Counted from the first letter of the stretch, positions 35,903 to 45,234 are shown. The stretch is DNA of 45,445 bases from Helicobacter sp. 10-6591 (GCF_003288805.1 NZ_NHYK01000014.1:1-45445); one strand, 5' to 3'. Notes: generated by a model from the letters alone, not told the origin. Translations and numbers: made by a program.

Positions 35903-37342
35903 ATGGCTTGTGTTTTGCAGATTGGAGCAGGTGGAGTTGGTGGAGTGGTTGCGCATAAAATGGCACAAAACAGAGAAGTTTTTTCACGCATTATCTTGGC
36001 GTCTCGCACACTAGATAAATGCAAAGTGATAGCAGATTCTATCAAGCAAAAAGGCTTGCGTGAGATTGAGATAGATTGTGTCGATGCTGATAGTGTCGAA
36101 TCTATGGTGGCTTTGATAGAAAAATACAAGCCAAAGCTTGTGGTAAATGTCGCTTTGCCCTATCAAGATTTGAGCATTATGGAAGCGTGTCTTAGGGCAA
36201 AAACGCATTATTTAGATACCGCAAACTATGAGCACCCAGATTCTGCGCATTTTGAGTATAAAGAACAATGGGCATATGATACACGCTACAAGCAAGCAGG
36301 GATTTTTGGGCTTTTGGGAAGTGGATTTGATCCGGGCGTTACGAATGTCTTTTGTGCGTATGCGCAAAAACATTATTTTGATGAGATTCACAGCATAGAT
36401 ATACTTGATTGCAATGCAGGGGATCACGGCTATGCGTTTGCGACAAACTTTAATCCTGAAATTAATTTGCGCGAAGTTAGCTCTAAAGCGAGGTTTTGGG
36501 TAAAAGATGAGAATCTTGCACAAAACACAGACCTAAAGAAAGACACCATTTATCGCAAGTTTGAGCGAGAAGAAAAGCATTTTAGCCTAGAGGCAAATAC
36601 ACAAGATTTAAAAAATGAAGACTACTTTGGCGGACAATGGCAAGATATAGCACCGCTTGATTTGATGAAAGAATGGGAATATCCAGAAGTGGGCGTAAAA
36701 AATAGCTATCTACTTTATCACGAAGAGCTTGAATCGCTTGTGCGAAATATCAAAGGGCTAAAGCGGATTCGGTTTTTTATGACATTTGGAGAATCTTATC
36801 TTACACATATGAAATGCCTAGAAAATGTAGGGCTTTTGCGTGTCGATGAAATAGAGCATAATGGGCAAAAAATCGTACCAATACAAGTGCTAAAGACACT
36901 ACTGCCAGATCCAGCAAGTCTAGCTCCTAGAACCAAAGGGCAAACGCACATCGGTTGCTACATCAAAGGCATAAAAGATGGCAAAGATAGGACAATCTAT
37001 ATCTATAATATTTGCGATCACGAGGCGTGTTATAAAGAAGTCAATGCCCAAGGGGTTAGCTATACCACAGGTGTGCCAGCGATGATTGGAGCAAAACTAA
37101 TCATCGAGGGTAAATGGGGCATAGGAGCGGCAAAAATACCAAATAGTGTAGATAATAGTGATATGCCACAAGGTGGGGAATATCAAGGGATAGATTCCAA
37201 TAATGGTAGTGGTGTGTGGAATATGGAACAAAATGACCCCGATCCCTTTATGGCAGAACTAAACAAACAAGGACTTCCCTATGTCGTGTGTGAGATAGAT
37301 TCTAAAGGCGAGAGAAAAATACTAGAGGATGGGAGAAAGTAA
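35903..37342 (+). CDS. carboxynorspermidine synthase / saccharopine dehydrogenase-like protein
   Basis: The enzyme family uses NADPH to join aspartate semialdehyde with a diamine, on the route to (nor)spermidine in Campylobacter and Helicobacter relatives. ATG 35903 is preceded by GGGAG. The N-terminus has VLQIGAGGVGGVVAHK (Rossmann loop) and later LGSGFDPGVTNVFCAYA and CDHEACYKEV, all characteristic. The protein is 479 residues, whereas family members are about 400. The extra length comes from two insertions, one around residues 205-245 (charged, Lys/Glu-rich) and one around 415-445 (Gly/Asn/Ser-rich). The 3' half is repeated at 45234-45445. An upstream ATG-less extension to 35879 was rejected. 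Confidence 0.9.
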   Translation: MACVLQIGAGGVGGVVAHKMAQNREVFSRIILASRTLDKCKVIADSIKQKGLREIEIDCVDADSVESMVALIEKYKPKLVVNVALPYQDLSIMEACLRAKTHYLDTANYEHPDSAHFEYKEQWAYDTRYKQAGIFGLLGSGFDPGVTNVFCAYAQKHYFDEIHSIDILDCNAGDHGYAFATNFNPEINLREVSSKARFWVKDENLAQNTDLKKDTIYRKFEREEKHFSLEANTQDLKNEDYFGGQWQDIAPLDLMKEWEYPEVGVKNSYLLYHEELESLVRNIKGLKRIRFFMTFGESYLTHMKCLENVGLLRVDEIEHNGQKIVPIQVLKTLLPDPASLAPRTKGQTHIGCYIKGIKDGKDRTIYIYNICDHEACYKEVNAQGVSYTTGVPAMIGAKLIIEGKWGIGAAKIPNSVDNSDMPQGGEYQGIDSNNGSGVWNMEQNDPDPFMAELNKQGLPYVVCEIDSKGERKILEDGRK

Positions 37343-37376
37343 ATACACCCATTCTTTAAATTTAGTCAAGATTTTT

Positions 37377-37382
37377 TATAAT
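37377..37382 (+). promoter_or_regulatory. -10 box upstream of the island genes
   Basis: A perfect TATAAT after a run of six T lies 40 bases before the destroyed start codon of the methyltransferase pseudogene. It may still drive the ATPase and nuclease-like genes downstream. Confidence 0.5.
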
Positions 37383-37421
37383 AGAATCCAACTTTAAGGA
37401 CAACATTTTAAAAGGAAAGCC

Positions 37422-39944
37422 ATAGATTACAAACAAGCCTTTTTTTCACAATTAGAATCTATGTATCTTGGAGTGCAAATAGAGGATACTCAAAACCTAT
37501 TTAATACAGACAAGATACAAAAAAGTGGCTTTATCAATCTACTCAAAATAAAATCACAATACTTCAAAACTATCAAAGAAAAACTAGAAAAAGAGGAAGC
37601 AAAATGTCCTATTTACAATAAACTTTATAATTTTTTTGGAAGCTATCTCAATGAAACAGGCACGCCCTTTTTCTATGCTACGCCCTTGCACAAAAACATT
37701 TACGCTAGAGTGTATACTAATTCTAAAGATACAAGCCTTTTTTATAAAACACAAAATCTCTATTATGTCAAATCTGATGTCATCTATCATAATGCCGAGA
37801 TTAAGAGCGAAGATTCTAACTATACCTTTATCTTTGATACAAGTTACTTTACCCCAAATAGTGATAATGCTAAAAATAAGGCTATTTTTAAGTTTAAAAT
37901 AGATGAAGAGATTAGAATCTATGTGCTAAACAACAAAGAAGAGCTACAAGATCTCCCCAATGTCTTTAAACAAAATAGTAGTGATTTAAGCGATGAATTT
38001 ATCAAAGCCCTAAAAGACAAGCAAATACGGCTACAAGAAGAAGAAATAAAAAAGATTCTATACGCTTACAAAAAGCAAAATGAAGTCGACTTTTTTATCC
38101 ACAAAAACGCAAGAGCCTTTTTGTAAGAGCAGTTTAATCTATGGATGTTTAAATATGTGGTAGATGATATTACAGATTGGAGTAAAGAAAAGATTGATGA
38201 GTTAAATCAACTCAAAAAAATAGCCTTTAGAATCATTGACTTGATAGCGGATTTTGAAGATGAGCTAAAAGCAATTTGGTGTAAGCCAAAGTTTGCTAAA
38301 AATGTGCATTATGTCTTTAGTCTTGATACTATCTCTAATCACGCTAGAGATTTAGAGCAAATACTAGAATCTATCTTTCAAGACACAGGCTTTAAACAGC
38401 AAATCAAAGAATGGCAAGAGCTAAAACTCATAGATGAGCATTTTGAAATCAAAAATATCAATGATGAGCAATATAAATTTTTGCCTCTTGATACGAAATA
38501 TTTGAGCGAAGAGAATTATTATAAGCTTTTGTGTGCATTTGATAATTTAGATGAGATTTTACATGGAGAGCTAATCAAAAGTGATAATTTTCAAGCCCTT
38601 AATTCTCTCATGCCAAAATATCAAGACAAGATTGATTTAATCTATATTGATCCGCCTTATAATACAGGGGGCGATGGCTTTGTCTATACCGATAAATTTA
38701 ACCATAGCTCATGGCTTACGATGATGAATAATCGCCTAGATCTAGCAAAAGAATTTCTAAAAAATAGCGGAAGTATTTTTATAAGCATTGATGATAATGA
38801 ACAAGCAAGGCTTAAGATTCTATGTGATGAGGTGTTTGGGGAAGAGAATTTTATAGCTAATTTAATTTGGCAAAAGAAAAAGGCGGTTCACAAGACTCAG
38901 AAAATTTTGCCAAAGAACACGAATATATCTTATGCTATACAAAAAATAGTTGGCAAATTAGAGATATTGAAGTAGAACACTTAGAAAGTGATTTTACAAA
39001 AATAATAAATGATAAAAAAGCAAAAATTTTAAAACTTGAAAAATGGGATGCAGGTGCTTTAAAAGAAGACGCTCCAAGCTTACATTACCCTATTAAAGCT
39101 CCAAATGGTAATGATTTTTATCCTATCGCTCCAAATGGCAAAGATGGAAGGTGGCGTAAAAAACCTGAAAACTTAGATAGGGAACATAGTTTTTTGGCAA
39201 AAAGATTCTAAAGGGAGATTAACGCCTTATGAAGTGATTTATTTTGATGAAATTCTAGATAAGACAAAAATAATAAAAACACGCACAATTTTTACAGAAT
39301 TTGGCACTACAACGGATGCGACAAAAGAGATTCAAGCTTTATTTCAAAACAAAACTTTTGACACTCCAAAACCCGAAAAACTTTTAAAAAGAATTTGTAA
39401 TATAGGTAGCAATCAAGATTCTCTTGTTTTAGATTTTTTTGCAGGTAGTGGCACTACAATCGCCACTGCTCATAAATTAGGGCGTAAATGGCTTGGCGTA
39501 GAAATGGGAGAGCATGTTTATCAAGTGGTAATTCCGCGAATGAAAAAGGTTATCGGTGGTTTTGCAAGTGGGATTAGTAAAGAAGTGGAGTTTAAAGGTG
39601 GTGGTGCTTTTAGATACTATGAGCTTGAAAGCTATGAAGAATCCCTAGAGCAATGTGAATATGTGCTAGATAAAGATTCTTTGATTGATTATAGAAAATC
39701 ACGCAAACTTATCAAAGGACTTAAAAAAGGAGAGAAAATCTGCCTTGATATGAGCGAAATGAATAAAAACTTTGATATTTTTACTACAATGTCAAATCTC
39801 TTAGGGCTTAAAATCAAAAGTATTTTTCTTGATGAAAATGGCATACAATCTTGCAAATTTGAAAATGATGATATTGTGAATCTAGAAACTATCGACTTAA
39901 TCAAATACCCAAAACTAAGAAATCTAATCTGGTGGGAGAAATAA
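37422..39944 (+). pseudogene. Type III-like adenine DNA methyltransferase (Mod), degraded
   Basis: The gene has four lesions. (1) The original start appears to be ATA at 37422-37424, following AAAGGAAA and in frame with DYKQAFFSQLES; ATG would be expected. (2) An in-frame TAA at 38124-38126 replaces what looks like Lys (AAA) in FLKEQFNLW. (3) One base is lost near 38882 (GG where GGG would keep frame), which breaks the IWQKKKGGSQ region. (4) A T6 run at 39190-39195 shifts frame again before WQKDSKGRLTPYEVIYFDE. The catalytic motif IDPPYNTGGD and the SAM motif VLDFFAGSGTT are both present and in beta-class order. The ancestral protein would be about 840 residues. ORFs starting at 37461, 38145, 38867 and 39234 are its pieces. 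Confidence 0.88.
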
Positions 39945-39946
39945 AA

Positions 39947-41341
39947 ATGAAAATTCAACTAAAAAATATAGGAATGCTTGATGAAGCGGAATTTGAAGTA
40001 GGCGATATTACTTTAATTTGCGGTGAAAATAATACTGGAAAAACTTATGCTACTTATAGTTTATATGGCTATTTGGATTTTATGAGAAAGATTAGAGATT
40101 ATAATATTTTTACAAGAAGAAGAAGTTTGTTAGATAGTAAAAGCGGATATGTTGAAAAACAAATACAAGAGAAGAAAATCACTTTTGAAGAAATACAAAA
40201 AAGGATATATAAACATTTGGAGGAAAAAGGGCGAGCATATTCTGAATATATTTTATTAGAGGTTATGGCAGGAAAAAATGAGAATTTTGTAAATGCATCT
40301 TTTAATGTCGATATTACAATATCTTTGGAAGATATCAAGCATGCCGTAGAAAAATATTTAGAAAATAATGAAATTCACACGAGATATAAAACTAAATTCA
40401 AACATACTATTTATAGTGATGGTTTGGCAATAGAAATGATTAAGCTAGAAAATGCTAGAGAATTTAATGGTTATATTAAGTCTTTTTTAGATTCATTGTT
40501 AAATATTATTATGAGTAGAAATTTTATTCTTAGTGTTGAAAGAACTGGTGCGTCAATTTTTCAAGAAGAACTGGATTTTATGAAAATTGCTAGACTTGAA
40601 GCCGCTAGAAAAATATTGAGAGATGAAAAAAATATAGGATTATTCGAAATTACAGAAACACTTGATGCAAAAAAACAACTTTATCCACAACCAGTTAGGG
40701 ATAATATTAATTTTATTAGAAAAATTAAAGAAATTGCAAAAAAGCAAAGTTTATTTAAAAAAGAGAAAGAACAATATAAAACAATTTTGGATTGTTTAGC
40801 AAAGATTTTGGGTGGCAAATATAAGACTACAGATGTTGGTATTTTATTTCAGCCAAAAGGTACAAGAACGGCTTATAATGTAGAAATAGCATCTAGCTCT
40901 GTTCGTTCTTTGCTTATGTTAAATTATTATATTCTACATCAAGCACAAAAGGGTGATATTTTGATGATAGATGAGCCAGAACTTAACTTGCATCCTAAAA
41001 ATCAGATTCGATTGGCAAGACTTTTTGCACTACTAGCAAATGCAGGGATTAAAATTTTTATCACCACTCATAGCGATTATATTGTGAGAGAATTAAGTAA
41101 TTGTATCATGCTTAGTAATCTAACAGACCAAGCAATACAAAAGCTTAAAAATAGAGGTTACTTAAAAGAGTATAAATTAAATAGTGATAAGATTAAAGCA
41201 TATGTAGCAAAAAACATTAAAGGAAAAAATACTTTAGAAAATGTGAAGATAACAAAAGCACAAGGTATTTTTATGGAGACTTTTGATGAAGCTATTGAAA
41301 GTCAAAATGAGAATCAGGGTTTGATTTTTAAAGAAATATAG
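39947..41341 (+). CDS. AAA/ABC-type ATPase (OLD/RecF-like), defence candidate
   Basis: The 464-residue protein starts at ATG 39947, with GGGAGA 9 bases upstream. An in-frame GTG at 39932 overlaps the methyltransferase and is rejected. Walker A is GENNTGKT at 26-33. The Walker B region ILMIDEPELNLHP has D342 and E343, and a switch histidine lies at about 375 in TTHSDY. The long helical middle (about 60-280) is poor in conserved motifs. This architecture (AAA_15/AAA_21-like) is typical of defence ATPases. It begins 2 bases after the methyltransferase remnant ends and is followed after 8 bases by the PD-(D/E)XK-like gene, an operon-like spacing. The gene is intact and AT-rich compared with the core genes. 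Confidence 0.8.
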   Translation: MKIQLKNIGMLDEAEFEVGDITLICGENNTGKTYATYSLYGYLDFMRKIRDYNIFTRRRSLLDSKSGYVEKQIQEKKITFEEIQKRIYKHLEEKGRAYSEYILLEVMAGKNENFVNASFNVDITISLEDIKHAVEKYLENNEIHTRYKTKFKHTIYSDGLAIEMIKLENAREFNGYIKSFLDSLLNIIMSRNFILSVERTGASIFQEELDFMKIARLEAARKILRDEKNIGLFEITETLDAKKQLYPQPVRDNINFIRKIKEIAKKQSLFKKEKEQYKTILDCLAKILGGKYKTTDVGILFQPKGTRTAYNVEIASSSVRSLLMLNYYILHQAQKGDILMIDEPELNLHPKNQIRLARLFALLANAGIKIFITTHSDYIVRELSNCIMLSNLTDQAIQKLKNRGYLKEYKLNSDKIKAYVAKNIKGKNTLENVKITKAQGIFMETFDEAIESQNENQGLIFKEI

Positions 41342-41349
41342 GAAACAGG

Positions 41350-41934
41350 ATGGTAAATAAGGAGTTAAAAGATTTTAAAAATTGTCTGCATAGTAGCCTA
41401 AAAGCTATTCAAAAAGGGGCATATTTTGTTGTTAAAGAACAAGAAGAAAAAAGTAAAATACAGGAAATCAAATTCAACTTTGATCAAAAAGATGATGTTT
41501 TGATTATTCAGCAAGATGTTAAGAATTGTCCGTCAATTACAAACTTATTTGGCAATAATGGGGACAAGATAGAATCTTGTGATTTTATTGTGCTCTTAAT
41601 AAAAAATAAAGAGTTAAAAATATTCTTTTGTGAAATAAAATCTAAAAACACTGAAGCAACTAGAAAAAAGGCTGAACAACAAATAAAAAGCTCTAAAATA
41701 TTTTTTGAATATCTTTATAAGAGTTATTTGCATAAATACAATAAATACAATAAAAATGATGATTTCAGTATGGCTATAGAAAACGCAAAAAGCCTTATTC
41801 TTTATCCAACTTCTATGTCTCAAAAATATTCTGTGGCTTCAATGAGTTATGGTTTAATTTCGTGCAAGATGGAATTAGATGACAATAGAGTGTGTTATAT
41901 CGCAGATGGATATAAGTTTTTTGAAAGCAAATAA
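41350..41934 (+). CDS. small PD-(D/E)XK-like protein, partner of the ATPase
   Basis: I do not recognise a named family. The 194-residue protein contains CDFIVLLIKNKELKIFFCEIKSKN, in which D78, E95 and K97 are placed like the D-(X)n-ExK metal site of PD-(D/E)XK nucleases, after hydrophobic strands and before a basic helix. It has no signal peptide. Spacing from the ATPase gene (8 bases) and to the RhuM remnant (2 bases) suggests one operon. It may be the effector of an ATPase-driven defence pair. This is an inference from motif and neighbourhood; nuclease activity has not been shown. Confidence 0.55.
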   Translation: MVNKELKDFKNCLHSSLKAIQKGAYFVVKEQEEKSKIQEIKFNFDQKDDVLIIQQDVKNCPSITNLFGNNGDKIESCDFIVLLIKNKELKIFFCEIKSKNTEATRKKAEQQIKSSKIFFEYLYKSYLHKYNKYNKNDDFSMAIENAKSLILYPTSMSQKYSVASMSYGLISCKMELDDNRVCYIADGYKFFESK

Positions 41935-41936
41935 TA

Positions 41937-42250
41937 ATGCAAAATAACATCATCCTCTACACCACGCAAGATAAAAAGATTAAAGTCAAGCTTTATGAGT
42001 TTAGTGATAGTGTGTATTTAAACCAAGAAAGCTTGGCAAAACTTTTTCTAAAGAAGCCTTGCTTTGACACCTCAAAATCTAGTATAAGTGAGCATATAAC
42101 AAATATCTTAAAAGATGGGGATTACAAGAAGATTCAGTTGTTCGAATTTTCCGAATAACTGCAAGTGATAACAAACAATACAATATAAATTTTATCCTAG
42201 AAGATGAAAAGAATCTAGAAGAAACCTATAAAGCCCTAAAGGAAAGGTAA
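41937..42250 (+). pseudogene. RhuM-family fragment
   Basis: The first 73 codons read like the start of RhuM virulence-type proteins (NNIILYTTQDKKIKVKLY, then SVYLNQESLAKLF and the DTSKSSISEHI segment). A frameshift near 42130 (in ACAAGAAGATTCAG) ends the frame, but another frame continues with SVVRIFRITASDNKQYNIN, the expected continuation. It then passes into an unrelated ILEDEKNLEETYKALKER and stops at 42250. The middle and C-terminus of RhuM are missing, so at least one frameshift and one deletion are needed. Confidence 0.7.
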
Positions 42251-42498
42251 TGGCAAAGGCAAAGCAAACAGCAGACATCAAACAACATTTGCTCTTAAGT
42301 GAAATATGCAATGACAAGAGAATGCAACATAAAGGGATATATGAACGCTATGATTTACAAAACTTTAGCGCAGATATGAGTTTGCAAGATTATCAAATCG
42401 CGAGTGTGCAAAATGCAATGATTGCACTTGATTGTTATATGTGTTACAAAGATTCTGAATATAGACAAAATAGAGGGGCAAAGCTTTATAGATTCTAA
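42250..42498 (+). pseudogene. possible N-terminal piece of a helicase/Res-like protein
   Basis: This 82-codon frame begins with ATG overlapping the preceding stop codon (TAATG) and ends in a premature stop. The text LQDYQIASVQNAMIALDCYM is similar to the Q-motif-like start of SF2 helicases such as Type III Res subunits. I do not recognise it firmly. It could equally be a piece of the methyltransferase-linked protein. Nothing is left of the helicase motifs. Confidence 0.4.
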
Positions 42499-42973
42499 AA
42501 GCAAAGCAGCTTATGATTTTTGCAAAAATGAGCTAGGAAGCAAAAAGCCAGTCATTAGTGATATAACGATTGAAAGAGTAAAAAGAGCAGGTGAGAAAAT
42601 TGCAAATGCAAACCCAGATTTTACTATCTGCTTTAGTGTGCTAAGCCTAAGCGACAAGAGCGAACTCATTACAGACAAACAAGGCACTTTAGGATTACTT
42701 AGTAACGCAGAGTTAAGCCCATTTGATAAAGCACTAAATTTGAGCCTACAAAGTGGGAAAACACTAGATAAACCCCTAAAGCCAATTTTTGAAAACAAAC
42801 TTTATCAATGTGAGGATTGCTTGTATCTCGTAGCTTGTGATAAAGAAGTGCTAGAATTTTTATGCAAGACACAAAATGAATATATTTTCATCGATGGCTT
42901 TGAGGATTTAAGCTTAGAATATTTTTTGAATCTTGATTCTAGCCTAAGTGATAGGCTTAGAGTGGTGTATTAA
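42475..42973 (+). pseudogene. C-terminal piece of a Mod-like DNA methyltransferase
   Basis: A different frame takes over around the G4 at 42475-42478 and runs to 42973. ISDITIERVKRAGEKI is the segment found near the C-terminus of Type III/adenine methyltransferases, and it is followed by a residue pattern common to these tails (FSVLSLSDKSELI and later ALNLSLQSGKTLDKPL). There is no DPPY or FxGxG motif here. It is therefore the tail of a second methyltransferase gene whose body has been lost and joined to the fragment at 42250. The call is by similarity to remembered sequences. Confidence 0.55.
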
Positions 42974-43004
42974 TCCATAGATTTGTAGGCGACTAGGAGT
43001 GAAA

Positions 43005-44075
43005 ATGGCAAAAGATATGCATAAAGAAGAGTGGGACAATGCAACATTGACAAAACTAGAAGTATTTGAACAATATATTGATGATTGGCTTAGTGTTACA
43101 CTTAATTATAGAAAAGATGATAAGGCATTTCAGACACTAGAAATTTATGATTTGTTTTGTGGTAGTGGATATGATGGCACAAAAACGCATAAGGGTTCTC
43201 CACTTAGGATTCTAGATGCAGTATTGAAACGGAATCGTAATGGTAAGAAAATAAAAATTTATTTTAATGATAATGATAAGAATAAGGTTGAGCAACTAAG
43301 ATCTACTATTGCAAAAGAATACCCTAATTTGAAAGATAAAAATATAGAAGTAAAATATATTTCATCTGATACTCAAAGTTTTAAATTGTATTCCAACAAT
43401 TATTACAAGCTTATATTTTTAGATCAATACGGCATTCAACATATTAATAAAGTTAAAGAATTTTTATGCAAAGGAAGAGATATCTTAATTTTTATTTCTT
43501 CTGGGCATTGTAGAAGATTTTTAGAAGAAGAATCATTTAAAAAATATTTAGATGCTGAGTATATATCAAAAGAAGATTTTGAGGGGAAAACTAGCTATCA
43601 AACCCATAGAGTAATAGCTGGATATTTTAAAAAAATTTTTCCTAATAATTTTATTACTCCTTTTTCTCTTATTAAAGATAATCGTAATATCAATGGCTTG
43701 ATTTTTCTCTCTACTCATATAGAAGGACAAAGGAAATTTTTAGAAACTGCTTGGAAAATAGATAAAGATTTTGGAGAAGGAAATATAAATATAGACAAAG
43801 ACATTTCTAGGGAAAAAGGAACCTTGTTTTACGATGAGAGTGCTCCTACACAAAAAGAGAAAGAATACCAAAATTTACTATTGGAGTTTTTAAAAGAAAA
43901 AAGAAGCAATATTGAAATCAAAAATTTTGGTTTAGATAATGGATTTTTAACTAAACATACAAGTGTTATTCTTAAAGAAAATAAAAATAAATTAAAGTGT
44001 GAATATTGTGGTGCAAATTCCGGTTTTCATTTGGATAAAAAAGAAATAAAAGTTTATATTGAGCTTAAAAAATGA
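43005..44075 (+). CDS. three-Cys-motif partner protein TcmP
   Basis: The family is named for pairing with three-Cys-motif (DUF5131, phage Gp37/Gp68) proteins, and that partner follows directly. ATG 43005 has AGGAG five bases upstream. A GTG at 42999 overlaps this site and is rejected. The 356-residue protein has IYDLFCGSG at residues 47-55, resembling the SAM-binding loop of Rossmann methyltransferases, and later LIFLDQYGI in place of the family's DPFG-like motif. The C-terminus carries CEYCG (C332, C335), which could bind a metal. Its stop overlaps the next start by 4 bases (ATGA). Function is unknown. The pair often lies in phage or defence regions. Confidence 0.85.
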   Translation: MAKDMHKEEWDNATLTKLEVFEQYIDDWLSVTLNYRKDDKAFQTLEIYDLFCGSGYDGTKTHKGSPLRILDAVLKRNRNGKKIKIYFNDNDKNKVEQLRSTIAKEYPNLKDKNIEVKYISSDTQSFKLYSNNYYKLIFLDQYGIQHINKVKEFLCKGRDILIFISSGHCRRFLEEESFKKYLDAEYISKEDFEGKTSYQTHRVIAGYFKKIFPNNFITPFSLIKDNRNINGLIFLSTHIEGQRKFLETAWKIDKDFGEGNINIDKDISREKGTLFYDESAPTQKEKEYQNLLLEFLKEKRSNIEIKNFGLDNGFLTKHTSVILKENKNKLKCEYCGANSGFHLDKKEIKVYIELKK

Positions 44076-44854
44076 AACCAACAAAAATTGAATGGACACA
44101 AGCTACTTGGAATCCTACTATTGGCTGCAATAAAGTAAGTAGCGGATGCAAAAACTGCTATGCTGAAGTCATGGCAAAGCGACTGCAAGCTATGGGCAAT
44201 AAAGATTATCAAGATGGCTTTAAGTTTAAAATGCTTCCAAACAGACTTCATGAACCATTGAAAAATAAAAAACCCACACTATATTTTGTAAATTCTATGA
44301 GTGATTTATTTCATGAAAAAATGGATTATGCTTTTTTGGATTCTATCTTGCAGGTTATCAAAAAAACTCCCTATCACCAATATCAAATCCTTACGAAACG
44401 CCCCAAAAGGATGAGAGAATATTTTTTACAAAATAAGATTCCAACTAATGTCTGGTTAGGCACGACAATAGAATCTCACAGAGTAAAAGATAGAATCGAA
44501 CTAATCCGCGATTTAAAGGCCAATGTAAAATGGCTTTCTTGTGAGCCTTTAATAAGTGATTTGGGAGAACTTGATTTAAGTGGTATTGATTGGGTGATTG
44601 TTGGTGGGGAGAGTGGTTTTAATGCAAGGGCTATGCAAGAATCTTGGGTTTTAAATATCAAAAAACAATGTGAGAAACAAAAAATAGCATTTTTCTTTAA
44701 GCAATGGGGGACTTGGGGAGGCGATGGTATAAAACGAAATAAAAAAGAAAATGGTGCTTTACTTAATGATAAACTTTATAGAGAATATCCTAACTTAAAA
44801 AATCAATGTAATTATTCTCTTGATCAAAAATTAAAAAACAAAAGGACTTCATAA
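44072..44854 (+). CDS. three-Cys-motif DUF5131 (phage Gp37/Gp68) protein
   Basis: The 260-residue protein starts IEWTQATWNPTIGC and has the CX6CX2C signature at C19, C26 and C29, followed by NSMSDLFHE, QILTKRPKRM, VIVGGESG and FFFKQWG. All are hallmarks of the Gp37/Gp68 family. The cysteines suggest an iron-sulfur cluster of the radical-SAM kind, an idea not proven. The start overlaps the TcmP stop, so the two are made together. The C-terminal 40 residues (Lys/Asn-rich) are variable in the family. The neighbouring genes are broken restriction genes. Confidence 0.9.
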   Translation: MKPTKIEWTQATWNPTIGCNKVSSGCKNCYAEVMAKRLQAMGNKDYQDGFKFKMLPNRLHEPLKNKKPTLYFVNSMSDLFHEKMDYAFLDSILQVIKKTPYHQYQILTKRPKRMREYFLQNKIPTNVWLGTTIESHRVKDRIELIRDLKANVKWLSCEPLISDLGELDLSGIDWVIVGGESGFNARAMQESWVLNIKKQCEKQKIAFFFKQWGTWGGDGIKRNKKENGALLNDKLYREYPNLKNQCNYSLDQKLKNKRTS

Positions 44855-44856
44855 TA

Positions 44857-45234
44857 TTGCGAGTTATATCAAAGCAATTTAGTATTTTATTAGTTTTTTT
44901 GATTGCATTATCTATCAATGTCTTTGCTAAAGATGTTTATATTATCCACGGCTATAAAAGCACTAGCAATTATGGGTGGTTTAATGCTGTCGCACAAAAA
45001 CTAAGCAAAGAGGGATATAAAGTCAATATCTTCAATCTGCCCAATGCAGATAAACCCGTGCTAAAAGAGTGGCTTGGTGCTATGCAAAAAGAGATTCAAA
45101 AGATTGATAGGGATACTTATTTTATTACGCATTCACTAGGTGGCATAGCAACTTTGCATTTTTTAAGTGAAACATTTGAATCACAAGATAAAGGCTTTCA
45201 AGTCGGTGGCGTGATGTCACCCCTCTTGCTTTAA
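44857..45234 (+). pseudogene. serine hydrolase (RBBP9/YdeN-like), truncated at its 3' end
   Basis: The gene begins at TTG 44857, 2 bases after the DUF5131 stop. The first 24 residues look like a signal peptide (ILLVFLIALSINVFA). YIIHGYKSTSNYGWF and THSLGG (nucleophile serine in a GxSxG-like elbow) identify an alpha/beta hydrolase of the RBBP9/YdeN type. The usual length is near 190-220 residues; here only 125 remain. The frame ends within the boundary where a copy of the dehydrogenase gene begins, so the last third, with the expected Asp/His of the triad, is missing. Confidence 0.75.

Noticed and set aside
33301-37421. Integration of the defence island at the CAU tRNA
   Set aside because: The tRNA lies 4 kb to the left, no duplicated tRNA 3' end is seen near either edge, and no integrase gene is present. 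The repeated DNA is the dehydrogenase gene instead.
38867-39211. Separate small gene of 114 codons
   Set aside because: It reads as the middle of the methyltransferase in another frame, between two frameshifts.
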